Shown here: positions 1-8,482 of the stretch, piece by piece | How positions within the stretch are numbered: position 1 is the stretch's first letter | Layout of the letters: each line of letters opens with the position of its first letter | From: Alphaproteobacteria bacterium HGW-Alphaproteobacteria-1 | Lineage (GTDB): Bacteria > Pseudomonadota > Alphaproteobacteria > Rhodobacterales > Rhodobacteraceae | Length of the DNA stretch: 64,000 nucleotides | Direction: 5' to 3' | Assembly: GCA_002842985.1 (NCBI GenBank) | Contig: PHEQ01000027.1 | Span: 1-64,000 of the forward strand | Notes under the pieces: model-generated | What the model was told of the DNA's origin: nothing | Database searches by the model: none | The model's input: only the letters and a program-made list of their open reading frames with translations | Made by a program: the position numbers and the translations under genes

Positions 1-3000
1 GATCGCCCCGCTCGCCGTCGTCACGCTGATCCCGTCATCGGTCACATCGCCGCTGCCATCCGCGTCGCCCGTCACGTTGCCCGCACCCGTCACCGTCACC
101 GCGCCTGCGCCCAAAGCCACCGCGTTGATCCCGTCGCCCGTGCCGCTCACATCCCCGGCCAGCGTGATCACCGTGTCGCCGTCCACCGCTCTGGTGGCGA
201 TCCCGTCGCCTGCCGTGCCCGTAACCCCGCCGCCTGCCGTGACCGTGACCGTGCCCGTGCCGCCCGCCAGCGCCGCGATGCCGGTCGTGCCGCTCACCGC
301 GCCGTCAAGGGTCATCACCACCGCGCCGGTGCCGCCGCTCGTGTCGCCCGACACGCCCGTACCGGCCGCATTGTTCACGCCGCCCGCCGCGCTACTGGTG
401 ATGATCACGTCGCCCGACGCGTTGGTCCCCGCCATGCCGCTGGCCGAGGAGGTGGCCGTGCCGCCCAAGGCCACCACCGAGCGATCCGCCACAGCGCCGC
501 CCGTGCCCCCCGTCTGCGTGAAATCGCCGACAGTGAACGTGCCGGTCAGCGTGCCGCCGCTCTGGTCGATGCGGGCGAGCGTCTCGCTTCCCGTCGTGCT
601 CAGCGTGCCGAGGCTCAATGTCGCCGCCGCCCCCGCCGCCAGCGCGCCGCCATCGGTCGAGAGCGTGCCGCCGCCGATCCGCAGATCGGTCGAGGCCAGC
701 GTGCCCGCACCTGTCACATCGAGCGCGCCGGTATTGACCGTGGTCGCACCGGAATAGGTGTTGACCCCGGTCAGGGTCAGCGCATGACCGTTCGTCAGCG
801 TGAGCGCGATGCTGTTGGTCGCGCCATCCGAAATCACCCCGTCGAAGATCGAGCTTTCCCCGAAAAACCCTGAGCCGACCGTCAGCACCCGGTCCGCGCC
901 GCCGCTGTTGGTGACCGTGCCCGCGCCCAGCAACGAGCGCACCCTGGTATCGCCCCCGGCGATGTCAAGGGTCGCCCCCGCATCGACCGTGGTCGAGGAA
1001 ATGAAGTCGAGCAGGGAACTTCCGGCATTGCCGGTGCCGATTTCCAGCGTGCCCGCCGCCACCACGACCGAGGCCGAAGAGTTTGCCGCAAACAAGTTGT
1101 TCACCACCACCGTGCCGTCATCGCCCGCCCGCCCGAAGCGCAGGATCGAATTATTGCCAGAAGGGTTGACCTCGTTCAATTCAAGCCGGTTCCCGCTCGT
1201 CGCCGCCAGCGTGGAGGTGGTATTGCCCGTGGTAGAGAAGGTGTTGCCCAGCACCCGGTCGCCCTGCCCCAGCACCGTGCCGCCCTGAACGCGGACATCA
1301 CCCGTGCCAAAGGCGCTGTCACTGCCCGCCGCCAGCGTGCCCGCGGTCACCGTTGTGAGGCCGGTATAGGTGTTGGCGCCCGACAGGGTCACGGTTCCGG
1401 TTCCCGTCTTGTCCAATCCGACGGCCCCGCCCAGAACGGCGGAGACCGTGCCCGACTGCACGTCAAAGGCAGAGGTGCTGGTCAGCGTCCCGGTGCCGGT
1501 GATGGACCCCGATTGCAGCGATACGCTCGCGACAGTGTCACTGAAGGTCTGAAGGTCCAGCGTGCCGCCGTTGACTACAACAGAGGATGCATCGGCCAGA
1601 ACGTCGTTCGCGCCCAGCAGCAACGTGCCGGTCGTGACGGTTGTCGTCCCGGTATAGGTATTCGCGCCCGACAGGGTGACGGTCCCCGCACCGGTCTTGT
1701 CCAATCCGACACCGCCGCCCAGAACGGCGGAGACCGTGCCCGACTGCACGTCAAAGGCAGAGGTGCTGGTCAGCGTCCCGGTGCCGATGATGGAGCCCGA
1801 TTGCAGCGATACGCTCGCGACAATGTCGTTGAAGGCCTGAAGGTCCAGCGTGCCGCCGTTGACTACAACAGAGGATGCATCGGCCAGAACGTCGTTCGCG
1901 CCCAGCAGCAATGTGCCGGTCGTGACGGTTGTCGCGCCGGTGTAGGTGTTGTCACCCGACAGCGTTTGCGTAGCCCCCGACACGGTCACACCTCCGTCCC
2001 CCGAGATCACGCCGGCAAAACTGGCCGTCCCCGAGGCAAGCGTCAGCGTGTTCGTTCCCAGGGTTACGGTGGCAGCCGCCGAACCCGAGTTCAGCCGCCC
2101 GATTGTCTCGTTCCCCGTCAGGGTCAGATCACCGTCGTCGGTAAACGTTACCTGCGCCGTGTCCGAAAGGGAGGTTCCGTTCACCCGAAGCGTGCCACCT
2201 GCATTCACTTCCAAAACTTGCGTCGCCAGCGATCCGGTGACGTCAAGAATACCGCCGTTGACCCTTGCCGCGCCGGTGAAGGTATTCGCACCAGACAGGG
2301 TCAGCGTCCCTGCACCGGTTTTGTTCACTGGGCCCCCGTTATTTATGACGCCCGCAAAAGCACCGTCGCCGATGGTCAGCGAATGCACCGGGTCGATCCC
2401 GATGGTGCCGCCCGTTCCGTTCAGCGTGCCGACGCTCAGTCCGGTGCCGACGCTCACATTCCCGCCGTTTACGGTGAGCGTTTGCCCGACCCCGAGGCTG
2501 CCGCCGTTGGCGATGGTCAGTTGACCATTGTTCAACGTGGTCGCGCCGCTCACGCTCGCGCCGTTCTGAATGGTCGCCGTTCCGGCATCGATCGTCAGCG
2601 TTCCGTTGACCACGCTGTTGTTGTTGAGCGACCCGGTCGTGTTGAGCGTGATATCCCCGACGATCTGATCGCCAATGCCGATGATAACCGAACCGCTGCC
2701 GGTCACATCGACGGTCGCAGCCGTCAAGACGCTGTCCACCGACAGCGTGCCGCCCGAAATTTCGACGGCGGCGACGGTTTCGGCCGCGTTCACGTTCACC
2801 GCGCCGCCAGTGATGGTCAGCGCCGCAGTGTTGTCCAGATTGCTGCCCGCATTAAGGTTGACGGTTCCGCCCGAAACGCTGGTCACGCCGGTCACACTGC
2901 CGGCATTGTTGAAGATGCCGCTCGACACAGAAACGCCACCATTCAGCGCGCCGCCATTGTTGGTCAGCGTGCCGCCAGAAACCGTGGCAAGGCCAGACAG

Positions 3001-3576
3001 CGAAAAAAGACCCGCATTCGCGATCAAGGCGCCGCCCTGAACATCAACGGTTCCGATGACGGTTCCGGCAAGGTTGGCAACGCTGGTGCCGCTGACGGTG
3101 ATGTCTCCGGTGACTGTTCCGACGCCCTGCAGCGACATGTTCCCGCCGCTGAGGTCGACCGATCCGATCAGCGCACCGCCCCCGGGCGCGCCGACCTGGA
3201 GAATACCACTGGTAACAACGACGCTGCTGGTGAGCGCTCCCGCTGCGCCATCGATCTGAAGCCTACCCGTCCCGTCAATGGTTGTCGTCCCGACAGATAC
3301 AGCGGTGCTCAGGAGGGTATAATGTGCGGTATCGATCAGAACATCGTTGCCCGGGCCCGGAAGCGCATCCCAGTTGGCGGGATTTTCCCAGGCATCATCG
3401 GCTCCGGCACCTGTCCAAGTGCTGTCTTGCGCCTGCGCCTGCCCGCCCAGAACCAGCGTGGCCCCCGTGGCCAGGATGAACACCAGTTCCGTCGCGCGTC
3501 CGAACCGGCAGTGGCGGGAAAGGCTGCGCTGACGAATACCGATCTGGCGGGTAACGGGATGGTCGAAACGGGGCAT
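1..3576 (-). CDS. Autotransporter-associated beta-strand (PATR) repeat protein, N-terminal part; partial, continues past the left edge
   Basis: Minus frame open from ATG at 3576 to position 1. Signal-peptide-like N-terminus (...LVFILATGATLVLGGQAQAQDSTWTGAGADDAWENPANWD) followed by repeated GAGTLTLSGANTYTGTTTVTTGTLLLGANDVLADAS motifs. Absent from the supplied ORF list because it has no stop in the window. Confidence 0.9.
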   Translation of the reverse strand, partial: MPRFDHPVTRQIGIRQRSLSRHCRFGRATELVFILATGATLVLGGQAQAQDSTWTGAGADDAWENPANWDALPGPGNDVLIDTAHYTLLSTAVSVGTTTIDGTGRLQIDGAAGALTSSVVVTSGILQVGAPGGGALIGSVDLSGGNMSLQGVGTVTGDITVSGTSVANLAGTVIGTVDVQGGALIANAGLFSLSGLATVSGGTLTNNGGALNGGVSVSSGIFNNAGSVTGVTSVSGGTVNLNAGSNLDNTAALTITGGAVNVNAAETVAAVEISGGTLSVDSVLTAATVDVTGSGSVIIGIGDQIVGDITLNTTGSLNNNSVVNGTLTIDAGTATIQNGASVSGATTLNNGQLTIANGGSLGVGQTLTVNGGNVSVGTGLSVGTLNGTGGTIGIDPVHSLTIGDGAFAGVINNGGPVNKTGAGTLTLSGANTFTGAARVNGGILDVTGSLATQVLEVNAGGTLRVNGTSLSDTAQVTFTDDGDLTLTGNETIGRLNSGSAAATVTLGTNTLTLASGTASFAGVISGDGGVTVSGATQTLSGDNTYTGATTVTTGTLLLGANDVLADASSVVVNGGTLDLQAFNDIVASVSLQSGSIIGTGTLTSTSAFDVQSGTVSAVLGGGVGLDKTGAGTVTLSGANTYTGTTTVTTGTLLLGANDVLADASSVVVNGGTLDLQTFSDTVASVSLQSGSITGTGTLTSTSAFDVQSGTVSAVLGGAVGLDKTGTGTVTLSGANTYTGLTTVTAGTLAAGSDSAFGTGDVRVQGGTVLGQGDRVLGNTFSTTGNTTSTLAATSGNRLELNEVNPSGNNSILRFGRAGDDGTVVVNNLFAANSSASVVVAAGTLEIGTGNAGSSLLDFISSTTVDAGATLDIAGGDTRVRSLLGAGTVTNSGGADRVLTVGSGFFGESSIFDGVISDGATNSIALTLTNGHALTLTGVNTYSGATTVNTGALDVTGAGTLASTDLRIGGGTLSTDGGALAAGAAATLSLGTLSTTGSETLARIDQSGGTLTGTFTVGDFTQTGGTGGAVADRSVVALGGTATSSASGMAGTNASGDVIITSSAAGGVNNAAGTGVSGDTSGGTGAVVMTLDGAVSGTTGIAALAGGTGTVTVTAGGGVTGTAGDGIATRAVDGDTVITLAGDVSGTGDGINAVALGAGAVTVTGAGNVTGDADGSGDVTDDGISVTTASGAI
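1376..1951 (-). repeat. Two tandem 288-bp (96-aa) near-identical units inside the autotransporter gene
   Basis: 'gcgcccgacagggt' at 1376 and 1664; 'ccagaacggc' at 1431 and 1719; 'tgccgccgttgactacaacagagg' at 1563 and 1851; constant 288-bp offset. Confidence 0.9.
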
Positions 3577-4032
3577 GGCGCTCTCCAGCATATGAAATCG
3601 GCGAAAATCAGCCGAAACGTTAACTGGTTTTCAACATTTATCAAGTTCCCGTGTGATGAATTTACCTGGCGGAAAGGGGTCTGTGACCGAAGGGCCGCAC
3701 TCAGTCTGTGGACCCGCGTTCGGGCATTCCAGGCTGACGGCGCGTGATCCACTCCCGGCGCGCCCGACGAAGCGCGGACCGATCACGCGCAGTTGCGATC
3801 GGTCCTTATTTCGTATGGCAAGACCAGCCAAGGCTTGCAGACAGGGCGCAGCACGTCGCGTGACTGGCAGGGGCAGGACGGCCCGATTTCCCCGCTGTTG
3901 CCGTGCTCGCTGCGAGCCAGACCACGCGCCACGCCTGCACCGCTGCGGGCATCGACCCCGACGGCGCTATTGTGGGCATTGCCGCAGCCGCTTTCGCCGT
4001 TTAGTTCCCGAAGTGAAGATCGGAACAACTGT

Positions 4033-4056
4033 CGCGCTTTCGGGCGCGGCTTTTTT
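4033..4056 (+). terminator. Putative Rho-independent terminator, plus strand
   Basis: CGCGC-TTTCGG-GCGCG stem followed by GC and TTTTTT. Confidence 0.5.
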
Positions 4057-4059
4057 AAA

Positions 4060-4692
4060 TTATGCGCGCTTTATCTGCGGCATAAGCCCAATAATGCTGA
4101 AATTCGCCCAGCACTTTTGCGTCAAATGGCTACCCTTCGGAGGGAAAGCCCCGTGAACGACCTTTATCCCCTTCGTTTGAAGGAAGTCTGCGACGGGAAC
4201 AAAATCACGGTCCGAAGAAACCAATACTGCAACATCATAGGCGTTTGCCCAAGCCAAGCTTATCATGTCGGCTACGATGCGGGTATCCACGCCCTTTTCT
4301 TCGGTGCCTCGCATGTCGGCTTGGCATGAGGCGCAGTGTGTAGCTTCTGTCTGGCATTGTGGGCATTTCGGATAGCCCATTTTCTGTTGCCGTTCGACAA
4401 GAACGACATGAGTGCCCGGCATTTTGTCCAGCGTGTTCGTGAACCAGTTTTTCAGCTTGTTGTCTTGTGGTTTCGCCGGATCGAACGAGCCGTAAACATG
4501 CAACGCTTCGAATACCACTTGCGCCTTTGGATCAACCAGCTTTCCTGCTTCTGCGGCAAAAAGCGGACCTACAGGTTTCCAGTCTACCATGAAAGCGTTG
4601 TCTGCCCGACGCAGGGAAAGACTGAAGTTCCAGAAGTCTACGAAGATACGAACTCTCAAGGAAGGCGTAGGCTGCGGCACTATAGCTGTCAT
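4060..4692 (-). CDS. NYN (PIN-like) domain protein with inserted CxxC...CxxC zinc ribbon
   Basis: RIFVDFWNFSLSL (N-terminal Asp), GVDTRIVADMISLA, DVAVLVSSDRDFVPVADFLQTKGIKV; insert YPKCPQCQTEATHCASCQADM. Confidence 0.85.
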   Translation of the reverse strand: MTAIVPQPTPSLRVRIFVDFWNFSLSLRRADNAFMVDWKPVGPLFAAEAGKLVDPKAQVVFEALHVYGSFDPAKPQDNKLKNWFTNTLDKMPGTHVVLVERQQKMGYPKCPQCQTEATHCASCQADMRGTEEKGVDTRIVADMISLAWANAYDVAVLVSSDRDFVPVADFLQTKGIKVVHGAFPPKGSHLTQKCWANFSIIGLMPQIKRA

Positions 4693-4900
4693 GTAGGGTC
4701 CATAAACGAATACGGGGACGCTTTCGCGCCCCCGGGGTCATTAGGTTCGGTTCGCCGTTACCGACAAAGCGGGCGGTTCCCCGAGGAATCGTTATGTAGT
4801 CATATATGCCGTCAACTTCTTAACAGTCAATTACTTCGTTCGCATGTAGCGAACATTTCACGCGAAGTTGTGGTTGCGCTTCATCTTCCGGCAAGGGTGG

Positions 4901-4920
4901 CGCTCACGTTCGCGTGAGCG
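4901..4920. repeat. Perfect 8-bp hairpin with TTCG tetraloop
   Basis: cgctcacg-ttcg-cgtgagcg, then tttcc. Confidence 0.5.
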
Positions 4921-5012
4921 TTTCCAGCCTGTCGCAGCGCCCGAAGGGCCGCTTTCTAGGGTCAATCTGTCATGGGATGATTGTGGGTAGAGATTTTCGA
5001 CCTTGAGAATTA

Positions 5013-5026
5013 TTGATTAAAATCAA
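5013..5026. promoter_or_regulatory. FNR/FnrL-box-like palindrome TTGAT-TAAA-ATCAA
   Basis: Exact match to the TTGAT-N4-ATCAA consensus, within the 8-bp inverted repeat tattgatt-aa-aatcaata (5011-5028). Confidence 0.35.
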
Positions 5027-5044
5027 TAACTTACATAGTTTGAG

Positions 5045-5119
5045 TGGCAGCCCGTAGGGGAGTCGAACCCCTCTTTCCAGGTTGAAAACCTGGCGTCCTA
5101 ACCGATAGACGAACGGGCC
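5045..5119 (-). tRNA. tRNA-Glu (anticodon UUC), CCA encoded
   Basis: Reverse complement GGCCCGTTCGTCTATCGGTTAGGACGCCAGGTTTTCAACCTGGAAAGAGGGGTTCGACTCCCCTACGGGCTGCCA folds as a cloverleaf; loop TTTTCAA. Confidence 0.95.
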
Positions 5120-5543
5120 ACGCTTGGTGTGGACGGTGCTTATGAAAATCCGCATGGGGACGCAAGGGGGATTTTGAAGAATCTTTCGAAGGATGCACGC
5201 CGTTCGCCGGATCATTCGGACCAATGGCATTCACCGGCGCACTCTTCGAAAGCTCGGTCAGGTGCAGCATCTCAGATGGTATCTGCGTGACAAGCCGCAA
5301 GACGCCCCAAGCTGCGTCGGCAAGCCGACAATGCCCGCGCCTGAGCGAATTTATCGAACCGGCCATGGCATTCTCGGCAAGTCATTGTAATATATATAAA
5401 AATGGAAATTGGCCTCAAGAGAACGGTGCTCAAACCGGCTTTTGCTGAGCCACTGAGGTATAGCCGGAATGAGGGTTGTCGAACCGCTGAAACCACGCTT
5501 TCTTTCAAGGTGTTAGCGGATTTTTCATGCCTGAAGTGCGGGA

Positions 5544-5627
5544 TGGTGGGCGACCTAGGAATCGAACCTAGCGTGCGTCTCCGCGAGGGAGTTACAGTCC
5601 CCTGCCACACCTTGCGGCCTGTCGCCC
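5544..5627 (-). tRNA. tRNA-Tyr (anticodon GUA), class II, CCA encoded
   Basis: Reverse complement GGGCGACAGGCCGCAAGGTGTGGCAGGGGACTGTAACTCCCTCGCGGAGACGCACGCTAGGTTCGATTCCTAGGTCGCCCACCA. Confidence 0.93.
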
Positions 5628-5736
5628 ATGTAACGGGCCTCTTAAAATCGGGGCGCGGGGGCGTCAACCGGAAAATCGCTTGCCTTGGGATGCGCGGCCA
5701 TGCGATTGCCCGCGGCTGACAGGAAAGGCGCGCACG

Positions 5737-6513
5737 ATGAAGAAACCCCGCTGGGTGATCGACAAGGAACAGACGAAAAAGGCCGCTGCCGCCGAAACGG
5801 TCTGGCTCTTCGGGCTGCACGCGGTGCGCGACGCGCTGGAAAATCCGCGTCGCGAACGTTTGCGCCTCATCGTCACGCGCAACGCGGCCGACAAGCTGGC
5901 AGAGGCCATCGCGGCAAGCGGGATGGAGCCGGAAATCGCCGATCCGCGCCGCTTTTCCGCGCCGCTCGATCCCGCTTCGGTGCATCAGGGTGCCGCGCTC
6001 GAGGTCAAGCCGCTCGACTGGGGAAGTCTTGCCGATGTCGCGCTGCGCGCGGGGCCCGGCGCGCCGCGTCTGGTGCTGCTCGACCGGGTGACGGACCCGC
6101 ATAACGTGGGCGCGATCCTGCGCTCGGCCGAGGTGTTCGGCGCCCGCGCGGTGATAGCACCCCGCCACCATGCCGCGCCCGAAACCGGCGCGCTGGCAAA
6201 GACCGCGAGCGGCGCGCTCGAACGGCAGCCCTATCTGCGGGTGCGCAACCTGGCCGATGCCATCACCGAGTTGCAGGGCATGGGCTATCTCGTGCTGGGG
6301 CTGGCGGGCGAGGCGGAGACGGATATCGAGGCCGCGCTCGAGGGCCGTCGCGACCGGCCCGTGGCGCTGGTTCTGGGGGCCGAGGGGCCGGGCCTGCGCG
6401 AGCGGACCCGCGAGAGCGTCGATGCGCTGGTGCGGATCGACTTTCCCGGTGCCTTCGGCTCGCTCAACGTGTCGAACGCCGCCGCCGTGGCGCTCTATGC
6501 CGCGCGGGGGTGA
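5737..6513 (+). CDS. rlmB: 23S rRNA 2'-O-methyltransferase of the TrmH/SpoU family (RlmB-like)
   Basis: WLFGLHAVRDALENPRRERLRLIVT, LLDRVTDPHNVGAILRSAEVFGARAVI, VALVLGAEGPGLRERTRESVDALVRIDFPGAFGSLNVSNAAAVALY. Start set to the internal ATG (MKKPRWVID). Confidence 0.9.
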   Translation: MKKPRWVIDKEQTKKAAAAETVWLFGLHAVRDALENPRRERLRLIVTRNAADKLAEAIAASGMEPEIADPRRFSAPLDPASVHQGAALEVKPLDWGSLADVALRAGPGAPRLVLLDRVTDPHNVGAILRSAEVFGARAVIAPRHHAAPETGALAKTASGALERQPYLRVRNLADAITELQGMGYLVLGLAGEAETDIEAALEGRRDRPVALVLGAEGPGLRERTRESVDALVRIDFPGAFGSLNVSNAAAVALYAARG

Positions 6514-7361
6514 AGCCTGTCCTCGAAGACGGGCAGGAACCGCCCCTTGATCATCCAGGCCAGCCCGAACGCCGCGAGCGCCAGCGCCTCGAAGACGAAG
6601 GTCAGGCGCAACCCGTTCCAGATGCGCAGAAAGGTCTCTGCCTCCGAGAAGAGCGCCGTCTTGAGAGCAAGCACCGCGACCGCGCCGAGGATGACAAGGC
6701 CGAGGGCGCGGTAGCAGCGATTGCGCAGATCCTTGCGATTGCCCTCGCGGAGCGCGTCCTCCGAATTGACGCGGGTGAACACACGCAGCACCACATAGGC
6801 AAGGATGAGGAACATGACACCGGCGGCGATGTTGTGGACCCAGTCCAATGCGCTGTCGCGGATCCGGTCCAGGCCGAGCAGGACGCCCCAGAAGTCAAAG
6901 GACGGCGCGCCCGAGACCGCATCGAGCGGCTCGGGCCGGAACGGAAAATCCTCCGAGCCGATGGCCTCGCCGACAAAGGCGCGGGGCACCTGCCCGGCTT
7001 TGAAAACGCATCCAGAGCCATGCGTCGGCACGAAGGCGACCAGCAGCGCCGCGATCCCCGCGATCCGTATCAGGGCCACGTCATACCAGCGCCAGCCAAG
7101 CGCCCCGTCGCAGCCCGCCATGTCGAACGAATAGAGGCAGAGCAGCAAAAGGCCGACAAAGCTCAGCATTCCCACGAAGAGATCGCCGCCTATCGGGCTG
7201 AAGTAGAAATGGCTGATCGAGGCATAAAAACAGATGGTCGGCACCAGGAGCCCGAGAGCAAGCAGCGAGACCGGCAAGCCGAAGGCGACCCAGCCGACGG
7301 CGAGATGAACGCGCTTGATGTCGATGCGAAAGGGCAGGTCGCGCGGGGATGTGTCTTGCAT
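6495..7361 (-). CDS. Multi-pass membrane protein of unknown function
   Basis: Long ORF with several hydrophobic segments (VAFGLPVSLLALGLLVPTICFYASISHFYFSPIGGDLFVGMLSFVGLLLLCLYSFD...). Start MQDTSPRD chosen. Confidence 0.7.
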   Translation of the reverse strand: MQDTSPRDLPFRIDIKRVHLAVGWVAFGLPVSLLALGLLVPTICFYASISHFYFSPIGGDLFVGMLSFVGLLLLCLYSFDMAGCDGALGWRWYDVALIRIAGIAALLVAFVPTHGSGCVFKAGQVPRAFVGEAIGSEDFPFRPEPLDAVSGAPSFDFWGVLLGLDRIRDSALDWVHNIAAGVMFLILAYVVLRVFTRVNSEDALREGNRKDLRNRCYRALGLVILGAVAVLALKTALFSEAETFLRIWNGLRLTFVFEALALAAFGLAWMIKGRFLPVFEDRLHPRAA

Positions 7362-7476
7362 CGGGAAAATCTCTCCTGTTGTGAATGATGCAACTCTACC
7401 ATGTAAAGCCCATGCGCGCGACGGTTTGCGCCCTCCGGGGGTGGAAATCCGGGGGTTGGAACCGATATGAGCGGGC

Positions 7477-7745
7477 ATGACCCCGAAGATCGCCACTTGT
7501 TGCTATTTCGGCACGCGCGCCGCGCTCGTGCTTGACCGGGCGCGGCACGAATTGGCCTGTTCCAGTTGCGGCGCGCCGCTCGCGAGATGACGTCGCTGCC
7601 GATTGAAAAAAGCGCTGCTCGCGCAAAACCTGCGTCGAGGCCCGCGGCCAAGGCAAAGCCTGTCAAAAAGCCGAAACAACGCAAAAGCTTCAAGCAGCGT
7701 ATGCTCTCGGAGGTGTGGGACGCGATCGAGGATATCTTCGACTGA
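7477..7745 (+). other. Small CxxC protein gene split into two frames (7477-7590 and 7587-7745) overlapping at ATGA
   Basis: Frame 1: MTPKIATCCYFGTRAALVLDRARHELACSSCGAPLAR*. Frame 2: MTSLPIEKSAARAKPASRPAAKAKPVKKPKQRKSFKQRMLSEVWDAIEDIFD*. A -1 shift at AGATGA joins them. Confidence 0.55.
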
Positions 7746-7831
7746 GTTCGCTCACGCCCCAGTCACACCCGTATTACAAACCCTTTATACAGTGAAAATC
7801 GGACCTATATCAGTCCTAGAAGCGCCGTAGA

Positions 7832-7905
7832 CGGAACCTCGGTGCTTCGTATCACTGTCCCTCGTTCCGCGACTGGCGCCCAAGTTTTTACTTGGGCGCT
7901 TTTTT
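7832..7905 (+). ncRNA. Candidate structured small RNA or 3'UTR element ending in the terminator
   Basis: cggaac...gttccg stem (7832-7869) directly before the intrinsic terminator; about 90 nt from the nearest stop codon with no ORF between. Confidence 0.3.
7876..7905 (+). terminator. Strong intrinsic terminator
   Basis: GCGCCCAAGT-TTTT-ACTTGGGCGC-TTTTTT. Confidence 0.9.
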
Positions 7906-7935
7906 ATCGGGCCAAGCCGTGATTGACTGCGTTCC

Positions 7936-8409
7936 ATGAGCGACAGTTACAGCGATTCCCTTCTGCGCGAGATCCTGACCCGCACACGGCGCGTGGCGGT
8001 TGTGGGCGTCTCGTTGAACCCGGTCCGGCCCTCTTATTACGTGGCACGCTACCTCAGTCTCAAGAAATTCAAGGTGGTGCCGGTCAATCCGGGCCATGCG
8101 GGCGAGACGCTGTTCGGCCAGACCGTCGTGGCGCGGCTGAGCGATATCGAGGGAGATGTCGACATGGTCGATATCTTCCGCCGGTCCGAGCATGTGCCGC
8201 CGATCGTGGAGGAGGCGCTCGAGGTCTTTCCAGGGCTGCGCACGATCTGGATGCAGATCGGCGTGGTGCATGAGGGGGCCGCCGAAATGGCGCGCGCGCG
8301 CGGGGTCGATGTCGTGATGAACCGCTGCCCCAAGATCGAATATCAGCGGCTTTTCGGTGAGTTGCGGATGGGGGGCTTCAACACCGGCGTGATCTCCTCG
8401 AAGCTCTGA
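7936..8409 (+). CDS. CoA-binding domain protein (YccU family)
   Basis: RVAVVGVSLNPVRPSYYVARYL, VVPVNPGHAGETLFGQTVVARLSDI, VDMVDIFRRSEHVPPIVEEAL, VVMNRCPKIEY. Confidence 0.88.
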   Translation: MSDSYSDSLLREILTRTRRVAVVGVSLNPVRPSYYVARYLSLKKFKVVPVNPGHAGETLFGQTVVARLSDIEGDVDMVDIFRRSEHVPPIVEEALEVFPGLRTIWMQIGVVHEGAAEMARARGVDVVMNRCPKIEYQRLFGELRMGGFNTGVISSKL

Positions 8410-8482
8410 CCCGGACATGAGTATTTTTGGAACAGTGAATCCGGGGCTTTCCCCGTGCCTCGGGTGTGATACCTAAAGATCC

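Noticed and set aside
1376-1951. CRISPR-like array
   Set aside because: Repeats are long, coding and directly tandem without spacers; no cas genes in the window.
1513-3747. 744-aa plus-strand ORF, and other Pro/Val-rich plus ORFs in 77-3259
   Set aside because: Antisense shadows of the autotransporter gene; the minus frame has a signal peptide and PATR motifs.
3600-5045. Integrase or att duplication for an island at tRNA-Glu
   Set aside because: No integrase gene and no visible second copy of the tRNA 3' end; the island idea rests only on position and composition.
5031-5366. 111-aa minus ORF (MAGSINSLRRGHCRLADAAWG...)
   Set aside because: Runs through tRNA-Glu on the same strand and has a weak RBS. 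The first ~70 aa look protein-like and might be a shorter real gene, but this could not be supported.
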